In this document: positions 34,321 through 43,529 of the stretch, one piece after another
How the letters are laid out: each line of letters begins with the position of its first letter
Position numbering within the stretch: position 1 is the stretch's first letter
NCBI GenBank assembly: GCA_964427505.1
Contig: CAYRUO010000002.1
Span: forward strand, 310,001-374,000
Direction: 5' to 3'
Origin: Thermanaerothrix sp034436175
GTDB lineage: Bacteria > Chloroflexota > Anaerolineae > Anaerolineales > Anaerolineaceae
DNA: 64,000 nucleotides
The notes under the pieces: generated by a model
Seen by the model: the letters and a program-made list of their open reading frames with translations, nothing else
Databases searched by the model: none
What the model was told of the DNA's origin: nothing
Translations under genes and position numbers: made by a program

Positions 34321-34331
34321 AGCGCGCCCAA

Positions 34332-34361
34332 ATTCTACCACAAGGCATTGCAATGGGTCAA
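34332..34361 (-). promoter_or_regulatory. Promoter of tRNA-Glu
   Basis: On the minus strand TTGACC (34361-34356), an 18-bp spacer and TAGAAT (34337-34332) lie 11 bp before the mature tRNA 5' end, between the SRAP gene and the tRNA. Confidence 0.55.
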
Positions 34362-34380
34362 GCCAAATTCAATACAATCT

Positions 34381-35055
34381 TCATACCTTCTCTGCGGGTT
34401 GAATACAAATGGGGCTGTCCACGGCAGGGTTATTTACGGCCCGCTCCACGGGATAGGCCATCATATCCTCCGCAGGATAGGGTCTTAAGAGCGCCTTTAA
34501 TTCCGAAAGCCCACGTGTTTCGAGCCATGCCCAGCACTGCATCCGGTCTAAGATAACCGGCATGCGATCGTGAATCTGCTTCACCAGGTCGTTGGCAGGA
34601 CAGGTGATAATCGTACACGAGAAAATCGCTTCACCACTCTCGTTTCGCCAGACATCCCACAACCCCGCAAATGCAAATGGCGTGCTGTCTTTCAGACGAA
34701 AGAGGTAAGGACGCGAGAATGACCGTTTCCCCTCACTGGCTTGCCATTCATAGAACCCATCCGCCAGAATGAGACAACGCCGAGAAGCGAAAGCGGATCG
34801 AAACGCCGGCTTTTCATCCAAGGTCTCAGCACGGGCATTAATCAGCCGATTCCCAATGGCAGGATCCTTTGCCCATGAGGGGATCAACCCCCATCGAAAC
34901 CATTCTGCTCGGCGCGTTTCAGCGTCGCGTAACCCTAAAATCGGCTGAGTTGGGGCAATGTTGTAGCGCGGTCGCCAATCGGTGGGTATCCCATTCAGTC
35001 CAAAGGAAAACACCAGTTGCTCGGCATCTACCGTTAACGTAAAACGGCCACACAT
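34381..35055 (-). CDS. SOS response-associated peptidase / abasic-site shield (SRAP, YedK/HMCES family)
   Basis: SRAP proteins form a covalent thiazolidine link through Cys2 to abasic sites in single-stranded DNA, protecting them. The 224-residue protein begins MCGRF, giving the required Cys2 after Met removal. It has 'PRYNIAPTQPIL', 'WGLIPSWAKD', 'INARAETLDEKPAFRSAFASRRCLILADGFYEWQ' (active-site Asn, Arg and Glu) and 'IHDRMPVIL' (active-site His). A GGTG-type ribosome-binding site precedes the ATG. It is a single gene. Confidence 0.93.
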   Translation of the reverse strand: MCGRFTLTVDAEQLVFSFGLNGIPTDWRPRYNIAPTQPILGLRDAETRRAEWFRWGLIPSWAKDPAIGNRLINARAETLDEKPAFRSAFASRRCLILADGFYEWQASEGKRSFSRPYLFRLKDSTPFAFAGLWDVWRNESGEAIFSCTIITCPANDLVKQIHDRMPVILDRMQCWAWLETRGLSELKALLRPYPAEDMMAYPVERAVNNPAVDSPICIQPAEKV

Positions 35056-35130
35056 TTTTCACCTACCTTTCTCACTTGCCATTCACAGCGCTAACGACGA
35101 TTATAATATACCCAATCCCCTTTCCGAGGC

Positions 35131-36690
35131 ATGCCTATGACCCAGCCCCTCGTCGAATGCATCCCCAATTTCTCCGAAGCCCGCCGACCCGAAGTCGTCG
35201 AAGCCATTATCCAAGCCATCAATTCCGTTCCCAACGTATATATCCTAGACCGCCACTCCGATTTTGACCACAACCGCACCGTTATCACGTTTGTCGGCTC
35301 GCCGCAGGCAGTGGAAGAAGCCGCTTTCCGCGCTATCGCCCGCGCCGCCGAACTGATTGATCTCGATAAGCATACTGGCGCCCATCCCCGTATCGGTGCC
35401 ACTGACGTTGTCCCCTTTGTCCCGATCCAAGATATTACCATGCAAGAATGCGTTGAAATGGCTCGTCGGCTGGGTAAGCGGGTGGGAGAAGAATTACAGA
35501 TCCCAGTCTATCTCTACGAGGAAGCCGCTACCCGCCCTGAACGGGTAAATCTCGAAAATATCCGACGCGGTCAATACGAAGCCCTGAAAGAGGAAATTGC
35601 CACCAACCCTGAACGCGAGCCGGATTTTGGCCCTCGCCATGTAGGGCCCGCCGGCGCCACCGTCATCGGTGCACGTCAACCTTTGATTGCCTTCAATGTC
35701 TATCTGAATACGAGTGACACCTCCATTGCCCAAAAAATTGCCCGCGCGATTCGGTTTTCCAACGGCGGTTTACGCTACGTCAAGGCGATGGGAGTGTTGG
35801 TAGAAGGCAAAGCCCAGGTCTCCATGAATCTGACCAATTTTCGCCAAACGCCGGTCTTCCGCGTCATAGAATTAATCCGCCGTGAGTGCGAACGATACGG
35901 GGTAGCCGTACACCACAGTGAAGTCGTTGGTCTTATCCCCCAAGAAGCGCTCAACGACTCTGCCATCTGGTATCTGCAACTTGATGGCTTTGAACCTTCA
36001 CAAATTCTAGAAAACCGCCTAAATGAAGTGATGCGGGCACAAAGCCGCGAAGCGACAGCACCGCCCCATGAAACCAGTTTTCTGGAAGCCCTAGCCGCAC
36101 CCACCCCGACGCCCGGCGGCGGGTCCGCCGCGGCGTTTACCGGCGCGATGGCAGCAGCGCTGGTGGCTATGGTGGCACGCCTAACTCTGAGCAAGAAAAA
36201 ATATGAACATGTCAAACCCCAAATGTGGCAAATTCTGGAAGAAGCCGAGACCCTACGCCGCAACTTGCTCGAAGCTGTCGAGGAAGACGCCCAGGCTTTT
36301 GAAGCCGTTATGGCGGCGCTGAAACTGCCTAAAGAAACGCCCGAGCAGGAAACCGCACGGCAAGAAGCGCTTCAAAAAGCGAACCTCCATGCGGCTGAAA
36401 TCCCCCTTAAAGTGGCTCAAATCACATCATCGGTGCTGGATCTGGCTCACCAAGCCGTCGCATTGGGCAACCTTAACGCAATCACCGATGCCGCATCCGC
36501 CGCCACTCTGGCGCATAGCGCCATCATGTGCGCCGGGTACAATGTCCGCATTAACTTAAGTGGCCTAGATCCATCTCTTGCACAGCCTCTACTCGATCAA
36601 ATCGGCACGATAGAAAACCAAGCCACTGAACGTTTGAAGGATGTCCGCGCTTTACTGCGCGAGCGCGGGGGACTGCAAATCCCAGATTAA
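35131..36690 (+). CDS. Bifunctional glutamate formiminotransferase / formimidoyl-THF cyclodeaminase
   Basis: This 519-residue fusion joins glutamate formiminotransferase (about 1-300; 'LVECIPNFSEARRPEVVEAI', 'DRHSDFDHNRTVITFVG', 'GAHPRIGATDVVPFVP', 'SMNLTNFRQTPVFRVIELIRRE') to cyclodeaminase (about 320-519; 'TPTPGGGSAAAFTGAMAAALVAMVARLTL', 'ALGNLNAITDAASAATLAHSAI'). The pair moves the formimino group from formiminoglutamate to tetrahydrofolate and then releases ammonia to give methenyl-THF. This is the layout of animal FTCD; many bacteria keep the two separate. A TATAAT lies at 35102-35107. No histidine-degradation genes are nearby. Confidence 0.92.
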   Translation: MPMTQPLVECIPNFSEARRPEVVEAIIQAINSVPNVYILDRHSDFDHNRTVITFVGSPQAVEEAAFRAIARAAELIDLDKHTGAHPRIGATDVVPFVPIQDITMQECVEMARRLGKRVGEELQIPVYLYEEAATRPERVNLENIRRGQYEALKEEIATNPEREPDFGPRHVGPAGATVIGARQPLIAFNVYLNTSDTSIAQKIARAIRFSNGGLRYVKAMGVLVEGKAQVSMNLTNFRQTPVFRVIELIRRECERYGVAVHHSEVVGLIPQEALNDSAIWYLQLDGFEPSQILENRLNEVMRAQSREATAPPHETSFLEALAAPTPTPGGGSAAAFTGAMAAALVAMVARLTLSKKKYEHVKPQMWQILEEAETLRRNLLEAVEEDAQAFEAVMAALKLPKETPEQETARQEALQKANLHAAEIPLKVAQITSSVLDLAHQAVALGNLNAITDAASAATLAHSAIMCAGYNVRINLSGLDPSLAQPLLDQIGTIENQATERLKDVRALLRERGGLQIPD

Positions 36691-36746
36691 GGCGCTTCCC
36701 CTCGACCAATCGGGGTTATAAATTCACACTTGAGAGGAGTACACCG

Positions 36747-37301
36747 ATGGGGCTTAAACCGGATCACTGGATTCGCAAGATGGCACTCGAATATGGCATG
36801 ATTGAACCATTTGTGGATCACCAAGTACGCACAGGGGTCATTTCTTACGGCCTCTCTTCCTATGGGTATGACATACGGGTGGCAGACGAATTCAAAATTT
36901 TTACGAATGTCTTCAGCGCCATGGTGGATCCGAAGGACTTCGATCCCAAATCCATGGTGGACTTCAAAGGCGATGTGTGCGTCATCCCACCCAATTCCTT
37001 TGCCTTAGGGCGAACCGTGGAATATTTTCGCATTCCGCGTAACGTGTTGACCGTCTGCCTGGGAAAAAGCACCTATGCCCGGTGCGGCATCATTGTCAAC
37101 GTGACTCCCTTTGAGCCCGAATGGGAAGGATACGTCACCCTAGAAATTTCAAACACCACCCCCCTCCCGGCCAAAATTTATGCCAACGAAGGCATTGCGC
37201 AGGTGCTCTTCTTTGAGGCCGACGAGGTCTGCGAAGTTTCCTACGCCGACAAAAAAGGAAAATATCAAAAACAAAGCGGGATTTACCTCCCCCGCTTATA
37301 G
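36747..37301 (+). CDS. dcd: dCTP deaminase
   Basis: Dcd converts dCTP to dUTP, supplying dUMP for thymidylate synthesis. The 184-residue protein has the family core 'SYGLSSYGYDIRVADEF', 'FALGRTVEYFRIPRNVLTVCLGKSTYARCGIIVNVTPFEPEWEGYVTLEISNTTPLPAKIYANEGIAQVLFFE', with the catalytic Glu in 'VTLEISN' and the Ser-Thr-Ala/Tyr-Ala-Arg segment for nucleotide binding. A GAGAGGAG ribosome-binding site precedes the ATG. Bifunctional Dcd-DUT activity cannot be judged from sequence alone. Confidence 0.94.
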   Translation: MGLKPDHWIRKMALEYGMIEPFVDHQVRTGVISYGLSSYGYDIRVADEFKIFTNVFSAMVDPKDFDPKSMVDFKGDVCVIPPNSFALGRTVEYFRIPRNVLTVCLGKSTYARCGIIVNVTPFEPEWEGYVTLEISNTTPLPAKIYANEGIAQVLFFEADEVCEVSYADKKGKYQKQSGIYLPRL

Positions 37302-37326
37302 CCAATCCCACCGCCGGGGGTACCCC

Positions 37327-39684
37327 ATGTCAGGGTTATATCCGGGACGTTTGGCATGGCACATCATGCCTGCCGAAGGGAAGTTCTCTCTTCGCCTTCA
37401 AGACGATCCACTGGTTCAATTGAACAACTTCGGGTTGAAAATACGCTTCCAAAAGCAGGGCCAATCGCACCTCTGGGAACTGAAAAACTTTCAGCCTATT
37501 GCTCCCCCCGACCATTCTCTCGACATTCCCTCAATCGAAGGTGAGATCATCGAACAATTAACCACAACGCTTTCCTCGGCGGGACTGCAGGCGGTTCTCA
37601 CCTTGGCACACGCACGGCAAGGACAATGGGCCCTTTGGCATCTTAGTTTACACAACCAAGGCCATGAACCTATTTGGATAGACCAAATTACACTGCTCGA
37701 CGCGGGTGGGGATGACCCAACGAGTCAATTCAGCCTTGGCACTTCACCCCAAGATATGCGTTTTTACCTCAACGGCTGGCAGTCTTGGTCTTTCACTGCC
37801 ACTTTAAAGACTTATTCAAAGATGCCGTGCTCGCGTTTGGGACCCTTCCAGAACCCTATGGTGATCAATCCGGGCACACCGCTATTTCGTCGCCCCGGCT
37901 ACTTCAGTAGCGATTTCTTTACCCTTTTGCTTGCCCCCAAGGACAACTGCGGACTCGTGGCAGGGTTTCTTTCCCAACAACGCCACTTTGGCAGTCTGGC
38001 TTTCTCAGCCGCCCCTCGACCCCACCTTCAGGTCTGGGCAAACGGCGATCACACTCGCCTGGATCCTGGAAAAAGCATGGAAACCGATTGGTTCATGCTC
38101 TATCCTTTTACCACCGACCGCGAGTCACCCCTCTCCCCTTATCTGGACGCCGTTGCCTCTTTTCATGGGGTGGAGCAAATTCCACCCAGCCCGCGCGGCT
38201 GGTGCTCGTGGTATTATTACTACACGAAACTTTCAGCCGAGGACATTCGTCAGAACCTCGAGCAGATTCAAACCTGGCGGTTTCGTTTACCGCTCGAACT
38301 CGTCCAGATTGACGATGGCTTCGAAGCACAAGTGGGAGACTGGCTGACCTTTAAGCCCTCGTTTCCTCAAGGTGTTGCCCCGTTGGCTCAAGAGATCAAA
38401 GCCGCGGGGTTAAGACCCGGATTATGGCTGGCCCCGTTTATCGTCCATCCCGGATCACAACTGGCTCGTCAGCACCCAGAATGGCTCCTGCGTCGCCCAT
38501 CAGGGCGCCCGGTGAATGCTGGCTTTGTCTGGAATACTTTTGCCACTGCACTTGATCTCACCGTCCCCCAAGCGCTGGATTACGCCGCCCAGGTCGTAGA
38601 TACCGCCGTTCACAAGTGGGGATTCCCCTATCTAAAACTCGATTTTCTCTACGCCGCGGCGCTACCCGGTCGCTATCACAATCCCACCCTAACCCGCGCG
38701 CAGGTAATACGCCACGGCATGGAGACCTTGCGCCAAGCCGCTGGCGATGAGACCTTTCTCCTAGGCTGTGGAGCGCCGCTGGGTTCCGTGCTCGGGCTTG
38801 TCAATGCCATGCGCGTTGGCGCCGATATCAGCGGAGCATGGCAGCCCGAGTACCTTGGTCACCAATGGTTTTTCCGCGGCGAACCCCATATGCCCGCCGC
38901 GGTCAACGCCATCCGCAATACCCTTACCCGCGCTCCCCTGCACCGCCGTTGGTGGATCAATGATCCCGATTGCCTAATCCTCCGCCCCACAAAATTGAGC
39001 CTGGCTGAAGTGCAAACTCTGGCCAGCGTGATCGCCCTCAGCGGCGGATCATTCCTGATTTCAGATAACCTGACCACTCTCCCGCCCGAACGGCTCAAAA
39101 TTGCCCAAGCCCTCTTGCCATTAATCGAAGCATCCTCTGAGGTATTAGACCTGCTGGAAAACGAATATCCTGCCCATCTCCGCTTGGATTTGAAAGGAGC
39201 CCTCGGTGAATGGCACCTGCTGGCGTTCATCAATTGGGATGACCAAGCCATTACACCCCAATTTACGCACCAGCGTTATCACTTAGATCCCTGGCAAACC
39301 TACCTAGTACATGATTTTTGGAATGACCGCCACTATGAATGGAAAGACCGTTCCTCCCTTGAGCTTCCCCCGATCCCACCCCACGGCATTGCCCTCTTGG
39401 CTGCGTTTCCTCTACGCTCCGAACAACCTGCCTGGGTTGGAAGCACACTTCACATCAGTCAAGGTCTTGAGGTAAAAGATTGGAATGCGGAACGCTCTTT
39501 CCTCACCTGCCACATTAATGTCCATCATGAAGCCGAAGGTAACGTCTATTTTTACCTACCCTTGTCTCCTCGGCAAGTTCGATTGGATGAGACGCCTCTC
39601 CCAGGGCGTGAGATCTTGCCTCACGTTTATGGTTTCCCGGTCCGCCTCTCTACCTCTGGCGCAACCCTGGTGATCAATAGGTAA
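37327..39684 (+). CDS. Alpha-galactosidase, glycoside hydrolase family 36
   Basis: The start is set at the ATG 37327, 25 bp after dcd; a longer in-frame ORF beginning at 37180 would overlap dcd. The 785-residue protein has the N-terminal beta-supersandwich, the barrel with 'RGWCSWYYYYTKLSAEDI', 'LELVQIDDGFEAQVGDWL', 'GLRPGLWLAPFIVHPGS', the nucleophile Asp in 'YLKLDFLYAAA' and the likely acid/base Asp in 'MRVGADISGAW', followed by a C-terminal beta domain. GH36 enzymes release terminal alpha-galactose from raffinose-type oligosaccharides or galactomannan. No signal peptide is visible, so it is cytoplasmic. No sugar transporter is adjacent. Confidence 0.9.
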   Translation: MSGLYPGRLAWHIMPAEGKFSLRLQDDPLVQLNNFGLKIRFQKQGQSHLWELKNFQPIAPPDHSLDIPSIEGEIIEQLTTTLSSAGLQAVLTLAHARQGQWALWHLSLHNQGHEPIWIDQITLLDAGGDDPTSQFSLGTSPQDMRFYLNGWQSWSFTATLKTYSKMPCSRLGPFQNPMVINPGTPLFRRPGYFSSDFFTLLLAPKDNCGLVAGFLSQQRHFGSLAFSAAPRPHLQVWANGDHTRLDPGKSMETDWFMLYPFTTDRESPLSPYLDAVASFHGVEQIPPSPRGWCSWYYYYTKLSAEDIRQNLEQIQTWRFRLPLELVQIDDGFEAQVGDWLTFKPSFPQGVAPLAQEIKAAGLRPGLWLAPFIVHPGSQLARQHPEWLLRRPSGRPVNAGFVWNTFATALDLTVPQALDYAAQVVDTAVHKWGFPYLKLDFLYAAALPGRYHNPTLTRAQVIRHGMETLRQAAGDETFLLGCGAPLGSVLGLVNAMRVGADISGAWQPEYLGHQWFFRGEPHMPAAVNAIRNTLTRAPLHRRWWINDPDCLILRPTKLSLAEVQTLASVIALSGGSFLISDNLTTLPPERLKIAQALLPLIEASSEVLDLLENEYPAHLRLDLKGALGEWHLLAFINWDDQAITPQFTHQRYHLDPWQTYLVHDFWNDRHYEWKDRSSLELPPIPPHGIALLAAFPLRSEQPAWVGSTLHISQGLEVKDWNAERSFLTCHINVHHEAEGNVYFYLPLSPRQVRLDETPLPGREILPHVYGFPVRLSTSGATLVINR

Positions 39685-39699
39685 TGCCTAAAAAGTAAC

Positions 39700-39725
39700 T
39701 GCCCGGCTTTTTCTATCGCCGGGCA
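39700..39725. terminator. Hairpin between convergent genes
   Basis: A perfect 8-bp GC-rich stem pairs TGCCCGGC (39700-39707) with GCCGGGCA (39718-39725) between the alpha-galactosidase and DUF4349 gene ends. The T-run lies mainly in the loop, so termination strength is uncertain. Confidence 0.55.
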
Positions 39726-39755
39726 ATCACGAAACTTCTCGTCGGATCAATTGAT

Positions 39756-40727
39756 TTATGACTCAGGCGGTTTAGTCTCAGATTTTGGCGCCTGTCTTCG
39801 TGTTCGTTGCCAGCGGCGGAATCCCCGCCAGATCAACCATCCTACAATCCCAATTGGCAAGGCTACCGGCAAGCAGAAGAGCACCAACCAGATGGCACCA
39901 CTGACCAGCGCTTGGTAAGCCCGAATCAAGGCACGAATAGCATCCCGCGCCACGCCCTCGGGTTTCCAGGTGCCAATTGTAATCGGCGCAACGGCTTCCT
40001 TGGCACGCAGAGTTACGGTGATCGCCGACATTGCCGCCGATTCCTCGTAATATTTGATCTGACCCTTCAGAACTTCGATTTGCTCATTAACCTGGCGCAG
40101 TTCATTGTAGATCTGAAGCACTTCCTCGGGCTTGGTCGCCGTATCCATGATCTTCCGCAATTGCTCTGCCGCGTCTTCCAGGTTGCGTAAGCGTGATTGC
40201 AGGTCGGTGTATTCTTTAGTAACATCCTGGCCGTAAATGTTCTGAGAGAGAATATCGGTTTCAGGGTTTTCGACCAGGGCACGGATACGCCCAAGCGCCT
40301 CATCTAACCGTTCGGCAGGGACGCGAATGGTAATGGTGCCCTCTTGTACCTGAGCACCCTCTGGGGTTTGCGTCTGATACAGACTAGAATTGACTACAAA
40401 CCCTTTCATTTCGCTCGCCAGGCGGATGATAGCATCCATGGCCTGGGCAGGATTTTCTACGACAATTGAGAGCTCTGCGGAACGGATGACGATTCGTTCG
40501 CCAACCGGGCTTTCAGGGGCCACTTCTGAAGCGCCTTGATAGGCCATTTTATCCACTGCCAGGGGCGCCATCGTGGGCTGGGCCGCTACATTTCCAGGAT
40601 ACCCCGCACCGCGTTCTGCCGGCACGACATTTTCAAGCGGAGCGACGCTTTTCGGTGCACACGCCGATAAAGCCAATAGTCCCAGGATCAAAACTACCAT
40701 CAGAATTGGGCGCATACTGATTTTCAT
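39756..40727 (-). CDS. DUF4349-domain lipoprotein
   Basis: A 323-residue protein with a lipobox (LLALSAC, Cys about 24) and a DUF4349 domain: 'RIVIRSAELSIVVENPAQAMDAIIRLASEMKGFVVNSSLYQ', 'TITIRVPAERLDEALGRIRALVE', a coiled-coil region ('LRNLEDAAEQLRKIMDTATKPEEVLQIYNELRQVNEQIEVLKGQIKYYEESAAMSAITVTL') and a C-terminal membrane helix ('GAIWLVLFCLPVALPIGIVGWLIW') with a basic tail. The role is unknown; the domain is common in envelope proteins. It lies 69 bp downstream of the phosphoesterase and may belong to the same long transcript. Confidence 0.82.
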   Translation of the reverse strand: MKISMRPILMVVLILGLLALSACAPKSVAPLENVVPAERGAGYPGNVAAQPTMAPLAVDKMAYQGASEVAPESPVGERIVIRSAELSIVVENPAQAMDAIIRLASEMKGFVVNSSLYQTQTPEGAQVQEGTITIRVPAERLDEALGRIRALVENPETDILSQNIYGQDVTKEYTDLQSRLRNLEDAAEQLRKIMDTATKPEEVLQIYNELRQVNEQIEVLKGQIKYYEESAAMSAITVTLRAKEAVAPITIGTWKPEGVARDAIRALIRAYQALVSGAIWLVLFCLPVALPIGIVGWLIWRGFRRWQRTRRQAPKSETKPPES

Positions 40728-40796
40728 CTCATCTTCTCCTCTTTCAGGTAGGGTGGCTACTTATTAGACGTATTCGAGCGCCCAAGGTTCCCCGCT

Positions 40797-41519
40797 TCAT
40801 ACCCCTTCGCTGAGCCGGCGTGCATGGTACGTGGGCAATCCCGCTTTGATAATCCGCTCCTGAACCTGGTCAATCGGATATTCAACCCGATGGAACTCCC
40901 ACGTCCCCGCTTCGGGATCAAAAATGGCATAAGCCGCCCGCGGATCACGATCTCTCGGCTGTCCCACTGAACCGGGATTAGCAATCACCGGCGTCTTCAA
41001 AGTCACCGCTTCCTTGTCTTTGGGCACTACCCATTCAATCCATTCCCCATCATAGTGAAAGATTACGGGAATGTGTGTATGTCCAACTAAACAATACGTC
41101 GTATCAAAATGGGCAAAATTGGCCGCTACAACGCTAAGATCCAGCAAGTACTCCCACAGCGGATTACGCGGACTACCGTGAACCAACGTGCAAGACCCCA
41201 CCACTATTCGTTCAGGCAACTGCTCTAGAAACTGACGCGTGTCGTCGCGGAGTGCTTGTTGAGTCCACTGCACCGAAAGCGAGGCTTCGCGATTGAAAAA
41301 GGAAAGATCCAGCCGCCCCAACACTGCCGCATCATGGTTGCCTAATAAGCACACCAGATTGGGTTGCTGTCGAACCAGATCTACACACTCGTTCGGATCC
41401 GGCCCATAATCCACCAAATCTCCCAGACACCAAACGGCATCCACCGAACCGGCATCTTTGAGCACGGCTTCCAAGGCAGGCAGGTTAGCATGAACGTCCG
41501 AGATAATTAATACTCGCAT
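40797..41519 (-). CDS. Metallophosphoesterase (YfcE/MJ0936-type)
   Basis: The 240-residue protein carries the calcineurin-like metal motifs in order: 'IISDVHANLPAL' (D-x-H), 'WCLGDLVDYGPDP' (GDxxxxGP), 'LLGNHDAAVLG' (GNHD), 'LVHGSPR' and 'LVGHTHIP' (GHTH). 'VIANPGSVGQPRDRDPRAAYAIFD' is typical of the small phosphodiesterase/phosphatase subgroup. The substrate is unknown. It follows coaBC by 18 bp in the same direction. Confidence 0.88.
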   Translation of the reverse strand: MRVLIISDVHANLPALEAVLKDAGSVDAVWCLGDLVDYGPDPNECVDLVRQQPNLVCLLGNHDAAVLGRLDLSFFNREASLSVQWTQQALRDDTRQFLEQLPERIVVGSCTLVHGSPRNPLWEYLLDLSVVAANFAHFDTTYCLVGHTHIPVIFHYDGEWIEWVVPKDKEAVTLKTPVIANPGSVGQPRDRDPRAAYAIFDPEAGTWEFHRVEYPIDQVQERIIKAGLPTYHARRLSEGV

Positions 41520-41537
41520 GTAGGAACACCCCTAGCA

Positions 41538-42752
41538 TTATGTAAGCGATGCCACCAGTTGCTGGATAACGGTTTCCGCTACAGCTTCCTTGCTCATAAG
41601 TGGCAGCGCCTGTATGCGTCCGTCAGCAAACAATAAGGTTACTCGATTTGTATCCACCTCAAAGCCAGCGTCCGTGGCCGAGATATCGTTAGCCACAATC
41701 ATATCTAAACGCTTGCGTTGGAGTTTTTCCTGAGCATGAATTAAGAGATCATCACTTTCGGCGGCAAAGCCGATCACCCGCCGAGGGTAACCCAATCGAG
41801 CCCGCCGCTCGGCAACAGCCATCAGGATATCGGGGGTTGCCTCCAATTCTAATGCAGGGATGCCGTTTTCTTTCTTTATCTTTTGTCCGTGGGCAACCCG
41901 TGGGCGAAAATCGGCCACGGCGGCTGCCATCACCAAGGCTTCGGCATCCTGAGTTTCGCGAAGCACGGCCTCCATCATATCGGCGGCAGTGCGCACCGTG
42001 ATCACCCGAGCCCCATAAGGTGGTGTTAGCGCCGTCGGGGTTGTGATCAGAACCACCTCGGCCCCCACATCTAAGGCCGCCTGGGCAAGTGCGTACCCTT
42101 GTTTGCCCGAAGAGCGATTGGTGATCACCCGCACTGCATCAATCGGTTCCTGGGTGCCACCGGCGGTCACAACCACCTTACGCCCCGCCAAAGGGCCCGA
42201 ACGTCCTAACCGCCAACGGATAGCTGCTAACACCTCGGCCGGTTCCACCATGCGCCCGCGCCCAACCAGACCGGAGGCCAAGCGTCCTTCCGCCGGCCCA
42301 ATCATCATCACGCCACGCTGTTCCAATATTCTGACGGCTTCCTGAGTTGCCGGATGCTGAAACATCCCTGCATCCATTGCTGGCGCCACCAGCAAGGGGC
42401 ATTGAGAAGCCAGTACGGTCAGTACTAAGAGATTATCAGCCATACCATACGCCAACTTGGAGAGGGTATTGGCTGTAGCCGGGGCAATCACAATCAGTTC
42501 AGCAGCGCGCCCCAACCCCACATGGGTCACATGCCCTTCGCCTCCCCACAGATCATCATCGGTATAAGCCTTGCGCGAGGTAAGTGACTGAAACGTCAAC
42601 GGCGTTATAAAATGCAGCGCCCCTGAGGTTAAAATAACATCCACTTGGGCACCCCATTGAGTCAGCCGAGAGGCGATCTCTCCGGCTTTATAGGCAGCAA
42701 TAGAGCCTGTTACCCCCAGAACAATGCGGCGGTTCGAAACTGGATTACTCAT
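41538..42752 (-). CDS. coaBC: Bifunctional phosphopantothenoylcysteine decarboxylase / phosphopantothenate--cysteine ligase
   Basis: CoaBC adds cysteine to 4'-phosphopantothenate (CoaB) and decarboxylates the product with FMN (CoaC) on the way to coenzyme A. The 404-residue protein has the flavoprotein N-terminal half ('VLGVTGSIAAYKAGEIASRL', 'APATANTLSKLAYGMADNLL', 'APAMDAGMFQHPATQ') and the CoaB half ('KVVVTAGGTQEPIDAVRVITNRSSGKQGYALAQAA', 'AAAVADFRP', 'KIKK'). It overlaps coaX by 8 bp, so consecutive CoA steps are translationally linked. Confidence 0.95.
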   Translation of the reverse strand: MSNPVSNRRIVLGVTGSIAAYKAGEIASRLTQWGAQVDVILTSGALHFITPLTFQSLTSRKAYTDDDLWGGEGHVTHVGLGRAAELIVIAPATANTLSKLAYGMADNLLVLTVLASQCPLLVAPAMDAGMFQHPATQEAVRILEQRGVMMIGPAEGRLASGLVGRGRMVEPAEVLAAIRWRLGRSGPLAGRKVVVTAGGTQEPIDAVRVITNRSSGKQGYALAQAALDVGAEVVLITTPTALTPPYGARVITVRTAADMMEAVLRETQDAEALVMAAAVADFRPRVAHGQKIKKENGIPALELEATPDILMAVAERRARLGYPRRVIGFAAESDDLLIHAQEKLQRKRLDMIVANDISATDAGFEVDTNRVTLLFADGRIQALPLMSKEAVAETVIQQLVASLT

Positions 42753-43521
42753 GGCGTGGGCGGTTTCTCTCCCATAGGATACGCAGCCCCTCTAGGGTCA
42801 GCCACGGCGCAAGATGATGAATAACATCGGTATGGCTTGCTACCACCTCGGCCAGCCCTCCCGTGGCGATGACTTTCATGTCCGGCCCCAATTCCCGCCG
42901 AAAACGTTCCACCATCCCCTCCACCAAAGCCACATAACCAAAGACCAAACCTGACTGAATGGCATGCACGGTATTTCGACCGATAACCGATGGCGGCGCC
43001 TGAATATCTACCCGCGGCAATTTGGCCGTGCGCATGAACAAAGCCTCCGCCGCGATTCCGATCCCGGGCGCAATCGCCCCACCCAGATATTCGCCCTCCG
43101 CTGTAATCGCATCAAAGGTTGTTGCTGTGCCGAAATCTACCACACAGGCTGGCCCGCCGTATAGGGCACAAACCGCCACTGCATCAGCAATACGGTCTGC
43201 CCCAACAGCGCGAGGGTCTTCATACAAAATTTTGATCCCCGTCTCAACAGTCTCGTCAATCACCAAGATATCATCGCTCAGATAATTGCGACAGGCCTGC
43301 AAGATCCGCGGTGTTAACGGGGGCACCACCGAAGCGATGCAAATTCCGTCCAGTTGCGCCGGTGAACACCCCCCATGCTGCAAAAGTCCCAACATTTGCA
43401 GGCCATATTCATCCGGCATGCGCTCGTGATCAGTAGCCAGACGCCACCGCGCTCCTAGTTTTGTGCCCTCAAAAAGACCGATAGTGAGATTGGTGTTGCC
43501 AACGTCAATGGTTAAGAGCAT
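42745..43521 (-). CDS. coaX: Type III pantothenate kinase
   Basis: CoaX phosphorylates pantothenate in the first CoA step, needing a monovalent cation and not feedback-inhibited by CoA. The 258-residue ASKHA-fold protein has 'MLLTIDVGNTNLTIGLFEG', 'DPRAVGADRIADAVAV', 'CVVDFGTATTFDAITAEGEYLGGAIAPGI' and 'VIATGGLAEVV'. It lies 8 bp after the fused methyltransferase/MTHFR gene and overlaps coaBC by 8 bp, placing CoA synthesis on the SAM-riboswitch transcript unless an internal promoter exists. Confidence 0.95.
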   Translation of the reverse strand: MLLTIDVGNTNLTIGLFEGTKLGARWRLATDHERMPDEYGLQMLGLLQHGGCSPAQLDGICIASVVPPLTPRILQACRNYLSDDILVIDETVETGIKILYEDPRAVGADRIADAVAVCALYGGPACVVDFGTATTFDAITAEGEYLGGAIAPGIGIAAEALFMRTAKLPRVDIQAPPSVIGRNTVHAIQSGLVFGYVALVEGMVERFRRELGPDMKVIATGGLAEVVASHTDVIHHLAPWLTLEGLRILWERNRPRHE

Positions 43522-43529
43522 AAAAGAGG

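Noticed and set aside
37180..37326. N-terminal extension of the alpha-galactosidase frame into dcd.
   Set aside because: It is the shifted frame of dcd coding sequence; the family start is at 37327.
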